Shown here one piece after another: positions 1-11,619 of a stretch of DNA of 64,000 bases. A program made the translations under genes and the position numbers. Numbering within the stretch: position 1 is the first letter of the stretch; each line of letters begins with the position of its first letter. The stretch is from Colias croceus (lineage: Eukaryota > Arthropoda > Insecta > Lepidoptera > Pieridae): contig NC_059548.1 in NCBI RefSeq assembly GCF_905220415.1, forward strand, positions 5,086,501-5,150,500. The letters run 5' to 3'. The notes below the pieces were generated by a model. It made no database searches, was not told where the DNA came from, and was given only the letters and a program-made list of their open reading frames with translations.

Positions 1-3000
1 AGAAAAATTGCGTTCACTTTCTGAACTTATATCAACGGACAATGTCAGATTACTTACAATAAATCTATTTGTAACGATTTATCAAATACACCACTTATGA
101 AACCGTACAAACTCCTCATTTTATCCACAAGCCACACAACTACAAATCTTTAATTTAGTTTTGTTTATTTGGTTACAAAAATATTATAAAGAGATTTATG
201 AAATTGCGTAAACTGTAATACAAAGTTCACTTTTAAACTACGAAGCATAACAATACTTCATAAAAAATACCGTAAAATAGATTTATAATTAAAAAGTTAA
301 TCTGCTGTCTAAAAATAACCAGCGAAATATTTGTTTTAATTATTTTCTATTTATTATAGCGTAGTTCAAAAAGTTATTCTGCCCTGCAATTATTCTTAAC
401 TTGAAAAACTTTAGCCGTGTACAATTCTATTACTGAAGCCTTACAATAGTTAAATTAATTTAACGTGACCCTCGAAGTTGTAAAGTTCCTTCCAACTTGA
501 TGTTAAACCATTAAAAGTTAACGCGAGAAAATTGTAAATACCAACCAACCTTACAGCAAGTTCTTGATAAAATAACATCTCTAGCGTCCATTAGAGCTCT
601 CAACATTTAGGCTAAAAATTAACCCAAATAGTTGATATTTCTGGCTGTCTAGGGATCGACCCTGTTGTTTGTATTAAATAAATTAAACTCTACTAATGTA
701 TGTGAAAGTTTAAAAATAGAATTACATTTTAAATAGAACAACAGAGTATAAAAAATGCGTAGCAGAAGGATGTTTCATCCAATGTGTACTTTTCAATATA
801 AACATTAGTATAGATTTAAATATTAAATCAATAACACACAATAAATTCACAAATTGTAGATCTCAACGCACGCAAAAGGGCAAAGCAATAAGAAAAATTA
901 TTACCATTCAGAAAAATATCAAGCGAAACTGTGTCTATTGATTTTCTTAAAATACTTACAGTAATCCACGCAATCAATCCTTAGGTCTTTTGTGCGTCTT
1001 TTTACATACAAACCGAGTAGAAAATTATGAATGTATCCCCTATGAAAATGATTTCCAGGAATCCTTAATAAAAAAACATATTTGAAAATATTATTCTTTT
1101 GAAATATTTTTTTTCTTCCATACTAATCTACTTTTCTTACTCTTTTTATTCGGCGAATGAATGCGCGTTTTAATGCGGGCACAAATTTCGTTTTTCAAAA
1201 TGTCGTCTAAAAAGTTCATGTCAACGACATGTCATCAGTACAACCTCATAAGCAATTTGAAATTGAGGGCGCATTTAATATTTGAAAAAGGCCTGCCTTC
1301 GATAGTAGCTGGCAGTTTGCCAAAGATGTAACAATGTTGGATATCTCATAGTTCTGGCTTACATGGAATTGGTGATAATAGGGCCCTGCTGGTGGATCGT
1401 ATCGTATAATTAAACTAGAAACCTTATTAAGTTTGGGTCGAATTACACCGCACACTTTGATTATATCTTCAATTTTACATATCCAATGACTAGTACCAAA
1501 GTATTTTGCTCATATAATTTATTGGATTTGGCTATTTTTTAAAATATTCGCTGTTTATGATTCGACTTCGATTGTAGAAATATTTTACGATAAACTACAA
1601 GGGTTTATAAAGATTAATATCGTATCTTATGAAAATTAATATCGTAGCTTCTATTACCATAGAATTTAAGTAAAAAATATAAATTTGTTTATGAGGAAAA
1701 ACGTTCAAAACACAAGAGATAATATTTCAGATACCTACGGCTCTGTATTGGATCCACATTTGGGTCATAGTACAATTTTATCGGCGGTGTTGTTATTGAT
1801 AGGTCCCATTCAAACGTATGCATCCACTATTTTAATGGTTTTTGGAATGTCAGAGATTTATCGATATTATAACGATTGCAATTCGTTTGTTTGTACATGC
1901 TTGTTGCTTTTTTGTACTAGATACTCTTCGTTGTATAACACGTATAGTATTTTTATTAGTAGTCTATTCACAAACATTTCTAGGACGCATAATATAAAAA
2001 AAAATAGTAGGTAACTAATAAGGATTTTTACCTAACAGTACCTATTTCTTACATAAATATAATCAGACCTTGGAATAAACACGAATTTTTACAATTTAAT
2101 GGTGTAACGTAATTTGTTTTACACTTAAGTAATTGCCATTAGATTTTATGAATCCATGAAAATTGTGAATTATGAGAATAATGACGTCGTAAATGTTTTA
2201 CTGTATTTTGATGACTTTACCATTCATTCGGCAGTAGTAAAAATAAAACGAAAACGTTCCGAATGGAATAAGGTTAAACGATATTTTACTCATACAAAAC
2301 CTTCAATAGCGGTGAATCGACACTTTAAAAAGTTACTCAAAAAGCGAACTATCTAATTCAGACTTCGTTTTTGCAAAAAAACAATAAATAAAAATACTTG
2401 AATCTTTTTAAAACGAAATGTATGAAATGAAAATGAATTTTTCAACTGCGCATTCTAACAACGTGCCTACGTGTCACTACGTATAGAAAATTAAATATTT
2501 ATTTTAAGAATTTGTAGTTGTAAACATGTTAACCACTATTTAATAAAATCGATAACATACCTTTACTTGTACTTATAGAATAAATACCGTTCTTAGTTGT
2601 CTATAAATATAACAAACTTTGTACAAAACTTTGAAAACAAACCTTACGCGGAAATGAGCATTCGTTTGTCATCTTTCCCTATAACGTTTGTAATAATATT
2701 AAATTATATTTTTCGGCACAGGGAGTTATGACAGCTATAACAGATGCATGGCATTTCCCTCCTTTACTTAACAAAATATAAAAGATTATTCAACATTGTG
2801 TGAAAACGGGATTGTTGTACCCACTGTGACGTTAATTCGAAAGAAAAAGCGAATGAGATGCAATGAAAATTAGTGAAAATAGACCGTTACTAACACAGAT
2901 TACTAAATCAATCTATCCGCGCTTATTTTGGTCCAGCTTTTAAATGAAATTTGACTTAACGAAATGAACTACGTTATAACAGATTTTAATCTTTAATTCG

Positions 3001-4256
3001 TCTGTAGATTCTTTTACATTACGTACCTATGTATTAAATTAAATTAAATTTCGAATGTGGGTAGAACATGAAATGATTAATTGATTATTAAATATAATAA
3101 TAATGATTATAATACGATTATTAAATAATTGTCATGTATAAATTTTATCATAGGAGGCCCGTGTCCCAGCAGTGGGAACGTATATGGGCTGATGATGATG
3201 ATGATAAATTTTATACATGACAATGACCTGAAAATAAATTATGTATTGCGACATATTATATTATTGGAATGGAAATACCTGATTAGACAAGCGGGCAGAA
3301 ATTACTCTCCACCCGTCTCAACAGAACACGAACACCGCGGCACCACGACCAATATATGAAAAATTTCACTTATAGATAGTTCTGCGATGGTACGCTGGCT
3401 GCTCTTTTTTAATTTGAAACTAGCGTCTTAAACATCAACTGTCAATTTTTGACAGCTGTCTTGTCATACGTCATAAGAACCAAAAAACGTGAAAATTTCC
3501 ACAGTTTAAAACACGATTTATTTACACGATATTTTACATGTCAAATCCCCGGACAAGGGATACCGTCAAGAACCGGGATCCCATTACGAACTTTATAAAA
3601 GTGGAACACGTGTTGTGCGAATATGAACAATAAACTACGCTCTCACAAAATCATTCAACTTTTCCCCCTTTCATGGGAATGTTTTGACCTGTTCATTTAT
3701 TTACCCGCTGTTGTTTAACGGGGTTATGAAAAGCGACTGAATTTTCTTATAAAAATGAATAACGTAGCGTCGTAGCGTGCTTTATCCATATTATTATGAT
3801 GATGAAATAATTAACGTAAGCATCTGAATTGATAAGCTCAGGTAGGTATACATATTTTGTATTTGCAAAATATTTTTTTTTTCATATTCACCGTACGATA
3901 TTATATTTAAAATTTATCAACACATTATCTTATACTTAGGAGTTAGACACGTATATAAAATAAGAAGTATTTTTGAGTGCCAAAGGCCTGAAACACTATC
4001 GATGTTGGTTATTATTTATTCGTGAATAAACCAAATGTATCGGAAAACTATAACTTCCAATACATATGGTAGGAAAATAAGCATAGTTTATGGGACCATT
4101 TTGCGGTTACAATTGCAACAGCTTGAAAAGCATTCGATGGTTGCATAAAACTAAAACAAGCAAAGATAATTATTTTAATACTTATCATTCTAACTGAGGA
4201 TAACTATCCTAATCTGTTAAACATTGCGATAAATTTTAAGTTACACATATTATAGT
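1..4256. other. AT-rich stretch without a supported gene
   Basis: I see no convincing exon here. The open frames (for example 1691-2014 and 2156-2356 on the plus strand) are of a length expected by chance at this base composition and match no family I know. The only structured item is the inverted-repeat-flanked repeat at 3128-3224, listed separately. Short AT-rich simple sequence lies around 3040-3120. Confidence 0.6.
3128..3224. repeat. Lepidopteran repeat tail flanked by a near-perfect 24-bp inverted repeat
   Basis: The arms at 3128-3151 and 3201-3224 are inverted copies of each other with about one mismatch ('attgtcatgtataa...'). They enclose about 50 bp reading 'aggcccgtgtcccagcagtg' and ending in (GAT)n. 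That core resembles a 3' tail seen on many lepidopteran retroposons (from memory of the family, not a search). It looks like a retroposon fragment sitting in the loop of a palindrome. Confidence 0.5.
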
Positions 4257-4479
4257 ACTAGCTTTCAGCCCGCGGCTTCGCCCGCGCTTTCAAATAAAAA
4301 TCCGCATAGTTCCTGTTCCCGTGGGATTTCCGGGATAAAATCTATCCTATGTTTTTAAGTCCCCCTCTATTTCATTGTAATCGGTTCAGTAGTATTTGCG
4401 TGAAAGAGTATCAAACATACACATTACACACACATCAATCCTCACAAACATTCGTATTTGTAATATTAATTTGTAGGAT
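4257..4479. mobile_element. Lep1/Helitron-like non-autonomous repeat, copy 1
   Basis: It begins ACTAG, followed by the GC-rich 'cccgcggcttcgcccgcg' segment that can form a short bulged hairpin, then 'ccgcatagttcc', 'gtgggatttccgggataaaa' and 'atcggttcagtagt'. It ends near 'taatattaatttgtaggat'. Related copies lie at 13503, 38040, 38590, 32637, 10555 (inverted) and 24020 (inverted). A hairpin next to CTAG is the typical 3' end of Helitron-like elements, which is why I place it there; the family name is an inference. Confidence 0.6.
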
Positions 4480-5338
4480 ATCCTTTTTCTGGCAGGATTA
4501 CAATGAAGTGCGTTGATAGGAGTAAAATATGTATTCAGTTCAACTGATTTATTAATTTTATTTTTATTTTATTTATTTAGGTCATCGAACATTAGTCACA
4601 ACAATAATTATAGCTAGGGTACATAATATACCAAAAAAAAATACAATTGTGACAAACATTTACAGGATAACACAACATGATTTTTGAGTCAAGTCACTAT
4701 GTATGTAACACAAAGCAAAAAAATAAACAAAATTAAGATAATTCCTTTAAATACTTGCGGATCTTATTACAATTGTCGTGAAAAATATCAATAAAATTGG
4801 CATGCTCGTTGACCAGCTTACTTAATCTACAAATAATACTAATTTATATTCTAATTACAATAAAAATAGTTGTAAAGTTTGCAAATCCAGGTTTTGTAAA
4901 ATTGAAGTTGATAGAATTTAGAATTACGTTATCATAGCTATACCATAATATCAAGGTCCCTTTAAACAGCTGCAGCGTCATGTAGGAGAAACCGCGTGAC
5001 CCAAATATAATTTACGTAATGGAGTAAACTATCAATCTCAACTGAAACGAACTTATATTAATCGGAAGCAAGTTTGTCGAGGCAATTAATTACATCCCAG
5101 TGGACTTCCAAGTTACCGAATCTTGTACAGGTCTCTTTAGCGCTCGTTTACTTTATCGATGGGAATGAATTGCGGGAACAAGATGGAAGAAATCTCTCGA
5201 TTGAATACAGTTTTGGAATGATTAACAAATTAATGACTACTGTTAATAAGGTTTAATAAATTAATAACTGAGAATATTAAATTATGTTTTGTGTGTTTGA
5301 CTCAACATATCTATTTGAAGTAGCCATAGTTGTCGCTG
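4480..5338. other. AT-rich stretch, no gene seen
   Basis: A TTTAT-rich simple segment lies at about 4545-4580. The 5074-5256 plus-strand open frame shows no recognisable domain and I treat it as chance. Confidence 0.5.
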
Positions 5339-5593
5339 TCAAATATTCTTATAAGGCCGACGCTTTCTTTTTGGTGTAGAAGGTTTGTTTCTTTCCAAGC
5401 CGCTCCTACCGTAGGCATCATTCGTAATTTTAGTCACAGTTGGTAGACTGATACCCAATGCAACCGAAACACGGTTTCGCACTTGCGAGAAAGGTATGAG
5501 AGGACCGCCATTTTGATTTTCTTTCTCAAAGAAATCACAAAGTTTTAGCACTAACTGTCTGGATTGTCCTTTCAAAACTTGTCCTTTCGGCAT
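5339..5593 (-). pseudogene. N-terminal fragment of a DDE transposase (helix-turn-helix region)
   Basis: The minus-strand frame from the Met at 5593 gives 84 residues starting MPKGQVLKGQSRQ, then a helical segment, 'VSVALGISLPTVTKI', and ending in a basic stretch 'TPKRKRRPYKNI' just before a stop. This layout resembles the N-terminal DNA-binding part of Tc1/mariner-like transposases common in insects, where the 'STP.KKRKR' basic segment is followed by the catalytic DDE domain. No catalytic domain follows, so this is a fragment. The frame stays open upstream to a Met at 5695, but residues before 5593 do not look like the family. No terminal inverted repeats were found around it. Confidence 0.5.
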
Positions 5594-5899
5594 TTTCAAG
5601 ATCAATGGATCTAAACACTCACAAAAGATGCACCGAGGAATAAAACTACTCAACTCAAGGCGACTAACAAATGCGAGAGAACACTCAGCGAACATAAATG
5701 CGTGTGACTGGCACGGGCGTTTTGCTGCGAGTGACGGATGACGTCAAAATTGTGGCCGGTGGATGGTCGGTTGATGTTACCAGTATACATATAGGTAATA
5801 TAATGTCAAACCGTTTGGAGATTTTAGCAATTAAAATATATGTATTTATATTAATAAATGATATATAAAATAACATATAAACAAAACAAAAATGCAACA

Positions 5900-8800
5900 T
5901 AAAATGTATCTTTATAATATGTACTTATTATTACATTTACGTAATAATTTAATTAATTTAATTTATTTATTCGATTAATGATTATGTTAAAAATTCATAA
6001 TCGGAATGATATCACAATCGAGAATCTTTTGAACATCACTAAAGCTATAAACCGTCGAGCTGTCAAAAAGCAATTCTTATAGTGGACAGAGTATATTGCA
6101 GCTAATAAACATACGCGATAGAACTCAGTAGGATAATATCAACTTATCCTAAATTACACAAGAAAGATAACTAGGTATTTATTGAGCTCCAAATAATCAC
6201 AATACTATTTAATTCATAATACCAGTGTACATAAAGCTGCTGGCGATTCCTGGAATATAATATTCACTAAGTCCGATTATGATAGCGAGATAAAATAAAT
6301 TAGCTTACTTTGACGAGCGAAAAAATCAGCACGGAAAATAGAAAGAGCACTGAAATAGCGATGTAAAAGAAATATAAAAGCACATGAATAGAAATCATTA
6401 CGCAACTTTTAACATTGAAATGTATGCAATGTTAATTCAATGTGTGGATAAAAATTAAAAAGGCAGCAAAATAGTTTATAACGAGCTCTTTAATTAAGCC
6501 ACTAATGCAACGAACCTTTAAAACGCGAAGAAACTTTCACCTGAAATTTTAAAACGTGAAATCTCGTCGTCTAAAACTTTACAAATATATTTTGATACAT
6601 ATTTTTATACTGCTTTCGAGGCCTTGGAATGTACTTTGTACATTAATAATTTAAAAGAGTTCTTGCGGATTATAATCAATTTTAATTACGAGTTATAAAA
6701 GAGTGTTTTATTAAAAGATCTTTTGTTCAATTTAACGGTTCTTTTAAAGACTTTAAAGGTCAGATGATCATATTGTTTAATGGAGAATCTTTATATTCAG
6801 TGTCAACCTCTTCCAATAAAATCTAAATTCAAAGTATTAATATACCAGAACGTTTTCATTATATAAAGCTATACATATAACACATTTTCCAGAATTTAGT
6901 TCTATCTCTATGGGTATAGAAGGATTTCTGATAAAGATAGTATAAAAACGTAAAAATTAATAGTATCAGAAAATATTTAGGAAAGAATTTTAGGTCTGTT
7001 ATCGATCTGTTAAAAAATTAATTCTCGCGCTTGTAAATTTCTGAAAATTTACAAGCGCGAGTATCTGAATACTGTAAAATTCTTTCTCATTAAAAAAAAG
7101 AGATATAGGTACTCTCGGGTTCTCTAATTTATTTACGGTGTAGATATTTTTAGGTTCAAATGTGGTTGCAAAATAAAATTTTAAATAAATTTTGCTATGC
7201 AAAAAGGAATGACAACTCCCATAGCGTTTGTATAAAACAATAATCATGGAGAAACCTCAGCACTCCTCACTTTACGTACTCGTTATGAATATTCTTAATC
7301 ATTTTAAACTGATAGTGCGAAATGCGCGGTTTCCACAATGAGGTATATTATTTGTGTTCCCTTGTCCCAGATTCCTAATTGCTCCGTACCACGGTAATGA
7401 CTTCCCCAATTTCGACGCCGGCTCTACTCTTTGTTCCGTCTATTGTTTATGCACGCTTACTACTCAAAAATATGACAGTGAACCCTTTAGAATGCGCTCT
7501 CGATTTTTGTAATGTTCTGCAGATGGTAACAAAAAAGAATAAATAACATGCAGAGTCGGTAGCAAGAACTAATAGGTACCTTTTTACTTTTACGTAAAGG
7601 CTTTAATTTTTAATTTATTAAAAATGAATCTCAGTAAAAAATATTGGTTTTAAATTTAAATATTTATTATAACCCAATGGAATGACAGTTTAAAGCCAAG
7701 CGCTTGTCGACATACATATATTTTGTAAGCCTGTATTATTGGTTCTTACCTAATGTCTGTTCTCTTATGAGATTTATTTCACATGAAACAATACTCTACG
7801 TAGAAAACAATATAAGACAATAAAGAATAATAAAAATAAACAAATAAAATTCCTGGAAACACGATGTAGCGAATATTCCCTATATTGTGTTTCTATTTTA
7901 CTATTGTCTACTTACACTCTACATCATTTCATACTATTACTATTTTGTCTTCTTTTCTATAGTCTTGAAGGGCTACCTGGCATTAATTATTCTTTAAATT
8001 AATTAAAAGCTAATAGAAAGAAACTAATCTTAAACTAAGACTTTAGGTGCACTGAAAAATAAGTTATTTTGAAATTACAGACAGACATCAATTTGATTTA
8101 TTTGTATAGGTATGTACTTAATTATTAAATAGTTTGTGCCATTAAAATCATACTCCACAATAAAATATAGTCAAATACCTCGTTCAACATAATTTCCAAA
8201 GGAAATTACTCAGATAGAAAATATGCATTAATAAAAATGCCTCACATTTTTCCTATGTAGATAAAACATACATATAAATCAAAAATAACGTCACAAATCT
8301 CATTTTATTTCATTACCTTATCGTTGGAATACCGTAAATGTGATTCAGTCATGCTACAATATTGCAAAATGATGGCTTAAAACCTTCACTAGTTGAGTTT
8401 CCGGCGTTACGCGTTCACAAATAAAACGCATTTGTGTACAAAAAATATTTCTCTTCTCTCTCTCCCTTCTACAAATCCTTCCGTTAAAGTACGCACAAAC
8501 ATGAAATCTTAATGATCTTTATATTTCCCTAATCACTAATGTTATATTATTTTCTCTACGTTTGCCGGGACAATTAGTAATTATATAAGTATCTAGAGAA
8601 ATTTATATCTTTAAAGGTACATTTTTGCGAAAATACATACGTTTAAATAATATGTATCTCCGTTAACATTACAGTAATTATATATTTTGTAACGTATGCA
8701 ACTCCATATTATATTTGCACTGAAATTTCATTTGTTGTGTGCTACAAAGTATTATTAAAATGCTCATTTGAGTCGTGCACGTTAAATATGTGTTGTTTTA

Positions 8801-9166
8801 GGTACGACATTTGACATTACCTAAATGATATTTCATTTCAAAATGTACATATGCGTTATTCAAATGTTATGTATTAACGTAAAATAATTTGCGTGTAACA
8901 TGTTTGCAACAACATAAAATATGATTTATACTTTGTTTAAAACTTTACTATTTGCTATTGGCGATTTAAAATAAATATTTGTATTTATTTGAAGCGGCAT
9001 AGACTAGATATTTAAACTGTGACGTTCAATTTGTTCATAACATATTTATTGGTGATTGCAGTTGTAATATCTATCGTTGGAATTTTTACTTCAGTTCAAC
9101 TATTTCGATAATAAAATAAACGGTAGTAATAAATATTTGTACGTCATAAAAATACTATCGAAGGCC
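5900..9166. other. AT-rich stretch upstream of the secreted-protein gene
   Basis: No exon is recognised. It contains a perfect 17-bp hairpin at 7024-7061, listed separately. The remaining open frames (for example 6999-7247 minus) run through that hairpin or simple AT sequence and are not supported. Confidence 0.5.
7024..7061. repeat. Perfect 17-bp hairpin with a 4-base loop
   Basis: The arms 7024-7040 and 7045-7061 are exact inverted copies ('ctcgcgcttgtaaattt'), with loop 'ctga'. It stands alone in AT-rich DNA with no nearby gene or T-run that would explain it. Confidence 0.85.
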
Positions 9167-9173
9167 TATATAA
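9167..9173 (+). promoter_or_regulatory. TATA box of the 9205 gene
   Basis: TATATAA lies 32-38 bases upstream of the ATG at 9205. A start about 30 bases downstream would leave a 5' leader of only a few bases, so either the leader is very short or the true start site lies elsewhere. Confidence 0.5.
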
Positions 9174-9204
9174 CATCCTACTTTACCACTGCTAGTTATT
9201 CAAA

Positions 9205-10269
9205 ATGGAGATATTCTATTTGTCTCTCGTATTCATTACAATTTTATTCGATAAAACGGAATCGGGTCATTCAAAATCTAAATCACTTCTGATTCTCTCT
9301 GATCTTTCCAATGAACAGGACAGAGAATTCTTTAAGAAAACGTATCCATGGATTGCTGAAAACATCGGTGATTATATAGATGTCGCTTTGTTTTTCAATA
9401 ATTGCGATGAAGACACTGATATAAAGTACTGTGTACTGCAACAACTAGATACAAGAAGTCAGGCAGATTACCTTCGATGTGAAGCAGAAGACAGATCCAC
9501 CGACTGCGCAGATGGATTCGATTTAAATAAACATAAATTCAAAAAATGTATGAAAAAAGTAGGCAAAATCGAAAGAGAGGCTGAAAGAGCATTTGCCCAT
9601 TACCATCCAACAAGGACACCGTTCATCGTATTGCCAAGTGGTAAAGTTTGTGATCTCTATCCAAAAACGCTTTTAGAATGTATTTGCAATGCATTGTTTA
9701 AGAAAAGAATGCCACGGGGTTGCAAGAATCCTTCTCCAGAACCTTTTACTACAACCCCCAAACCAACAACAACCACAACAACAACTCCTAAGACTACTAC
9801 GACGGAAATACCAACTACAACAGAAAAACCAACTACAACAGAGAAACCTACAACAACAGAGAAACCCACAACAACAGAGAAACCTACTACAACAGAAAAA
9901 TCTACTACAACAGATAAATCTACATCAACGGAAAAATCTACTACAACAGAAACACCTACCACAACAGAAAAGCTTATTACTACAGAAAAGCCTTCTACTA
10001 CAGAAAAACCAACTACTACAGAAAAGCCTACTACAACACAGAAACCGTCAACAACAGAAAAACCAACAACGACGGATAAGCCAACAACTTCCAAACAAAC
10101 TACAACAGAAAAGGCGACAACAACATTAGAGCCTTCTACTACTAAAAAACCTACTAAATCTTCAAAGTCATCAACGACCAAAACTCCGTCCACTCAAAAG
10201 CAATCTAAAAAAGCCAAGCCAAAAAGAAAGAAAGGTAAAACAACAGCCAAGCCTATAGCAGATAACTAA
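9205..10269 (+). CDS. Secreted GILT-like (CXXC-less) protein with Thr-rich mucin-like tail
   Basis: A 354-residue single-exon frame. Residues 1-21 form a signal peptide (hydrophobic YLSLVFITILF). Residues about 25-165 carry cysteines at 67, 76, 92, 101, 115, 149, 159 and 161. The pattern 'C..(14)..YLRC', 'CADGFDLNKHKFKKC', then 'RTPFIVLPSG' follows the order seen in gamma-interferon-inducible lysosomal thiol reductase (GILT), including the late 'vPwvvvnG'-type strand. The segment where GILT has its CXXC reads 'LSDLSNEQD', so the redox centre is absent. Residues about 181-315 are Thr/Pro/Lys repeats built on TTTEKP, likely heavily O-glycosylated, and the tail 316-354 is Lys-rich. The ATG follows 'caaa', and an AATAAA lies at 10316. 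The homology is read by eye and is distant; the secreted mucin-like character is firm, the GILT assignment moderate. The tissue of action is unknown; silk, saliva, gut lining or cuticle are possible. Confidence 0.7.
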   Translation: MEIFYLSLVFITILFDKTESGHSKSKSLLILSDLSNEQDREFFKKTYPWIAENIGDYIDVALFFNNCDEDTDIKYCVLQQLDTRSQADYLRCEAEDRSTDCADGFDLNKHKFKKCMKKVGKIEREAERAFAHYHPTRTPFIVLPSGKVCDLYPKTLLECICNALFKKRMPRGCKNPSPEPFTTTPKPTTTTTTTPKTTTTEIPTTTEKPTTTEKPTTTEKPTTTEKPTTTEKSTTTDKSTSTEKSTTTETPTTTEKLITTEKPSTTEKPTTTEKPTTTQKPSTTEKPTTTDKPTTSKQTTTEKATTTLEPSTTKKPTKSSKSSTTKTPSTQKQSKKAKPKRKKGKTTAKPIADN

Positions 10270-10315
10270 ACAAATCATCGAAGTTCAGTCTACAATTTGC
10301 AGCAAAATCTGAGTA

Positions 10316-10321
10316 AATAAA
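10316..10321 (+). terminator. Poly(A) signal of the 9205 gene
   Basis: AATAAA lies 47 bases after the stop codon, consistent with a compact single-exon transcription unit. Confidence 0.6.
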
Positions 10322-10554
10322 GAGAAAAGCTTCAATGATAATGAATGTCTTATAAAACTAAAGTCTACCGAGTCTTCTATTACAACAATTAGAATCCAGT
10401 CAAAATTTAAAATTAATAAATTTATTCAAGACTAAAAATAAACAAACTGTTTTATTATTGTTTATGATAGAAATAATTATAAATAAAATTATTGTTAACT
10501 ATTCCACTACCAAAAGTAAAATTAAATTTGAGAACTAAATGGAAAGTCCTTAAA

Positions 10555-10726
10555 TCTAATATATAAAAATCAATGCCACTTTTCGTTGTAATTCCATAAC
10601 TCGAGAACGGCTGAACCGATTTCGATAATTCTTTTTTTATTATATTCCTTGAAGTACGAGGATGGTTCTTATATAGAGAAATCGTAAATATGTACCACGG
10701 GCGAAGCCGGGGCGGACCGCTAGTTG
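10555..10726 (-). mobile_element. Lep1/Helitron-like repeat fragment, inverted
   Basis: Read on the minus strand it starts 'aactagcggtccgccccggc' and 'ttcgcccgtgg', then carries 'aaatcggttcagccgttctc' and the degenerate 3' part. It is the same kind of element as the 32637 copy (actagcgg...cccgtgg). It lies just downstream of the secreted-protein gene. Confidence 0.55.
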
Positions 10727-10729
10727 TTT

Positions 10730-11166
10730 TATAAATATCACCGTTCACTGAATCTATATTTTTATGTAAATTCTAATGGATCTAGATTAATATCGAAATA
10801 TAGCGTAACAAAAAGCATTTCTGTTATGAAAAGCACTATTAATTCGAACGCTACAATGCGTTGGCTTTAGGCATAATATTATGATTTAATGTTAAAATTA
10901 TTTCACATAGAGTGGTATATCGTATGAGTAAGCAACAGGCAACATTTATGCATTTATTGAGTATCAACTAGAAGTAGAAGTAGTAAAAGAATTGTACATA
11001 CATGAATAATTGTAAATATTTTAAGAACATAAATTGCACAGATAAAAAATCGTCACATATAAAATTCGTGACAAAACTTGCGGACTAACAGGTGGGGTTA
11101 GAACTGTAAGTGAAAAAGTTTGTTATGGTTTGTTTTCCATAACAAAATTAGTTACAGATTGAACTG
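10730..11166. other. AT-rich spacer
   Basis: No gene or repeat recognised between the inverted Lep1-like copy and the Harbinger-type MITE. Confidence 0.5.
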
Positions 11167-11169
11167 TTA

Positions 11170-11615
11170 GGCTGGTTACAGAGCTTGACCGACCGTCAGT
11201 GCGTACCGTCGGTCCTGATGATACGCATCAACAATTGTATGACTATGACACTAATGCGCATGACAATACGCGTGCGTATGGGCGTATTCAGAAAGAAAGC
11301 TTGAAACTTGTAAGCGCTTATCGGCGCTTGTCAATGCTGGTTCGTTCTACACAAATTTTATATGGCAGCCACCAGCATTGTTGAAGCTTGTCGGAACTTG
11401 TCGGCGCCGATCAGCGCTTATAGGCGCATGTTCATATATTTTCCTGCGTAGGTTACCATAGCTGACAAGCACCGATAAGCGCTTATAAGTTTCAAGCTTT
11501 CTTTCTGAATACGCCCTATGGTCGGTCTAGCTATGAACGGTTTTATGAATTTCCATACATATGTCAAGCGCGACTGACGTACGCACTGATGGTCGGTCAA
11601 GCTCTGCAACCAGCC
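11170..11615. mobile_element. PIF/Harbinger-type foldback MITE (446 bp)
   Basis: The termini are inverted copies: the left begins GGCTGGTTACAGAGCTTGACC and the right ends with its near-complement. A TTA lies immediately outside each end (11167-11169 and 11616-11618), the 3-bp target duplication typical of PIF/Harbinger. Internal arms are also inverted ('gggcgtattcagaaagaaag' with 'ctttctttctgaatacgccc', and 'gataagcgctt...'), so almost the entire element can fold on itself. It has no coding capacity; the short open frames inside are by-products of the palindrome. Confidence 0.85.
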
Positions 11616-11619
11616 TTAC

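Noticed and set aside
1685..2014. 109-codon frame with hydrophobic segments
   Set aside because: It opens with TTG, has no recognisable family, and a frame of this length is expected a few times by chance in 64 kb of this composition.
9657..10193. 178-codon antisense frame and a Gln-rich frame over the Thr-rich gene
   Set aside because: Shadows of the ACA/ACT codon repeats of the real frame at 9205-10269.
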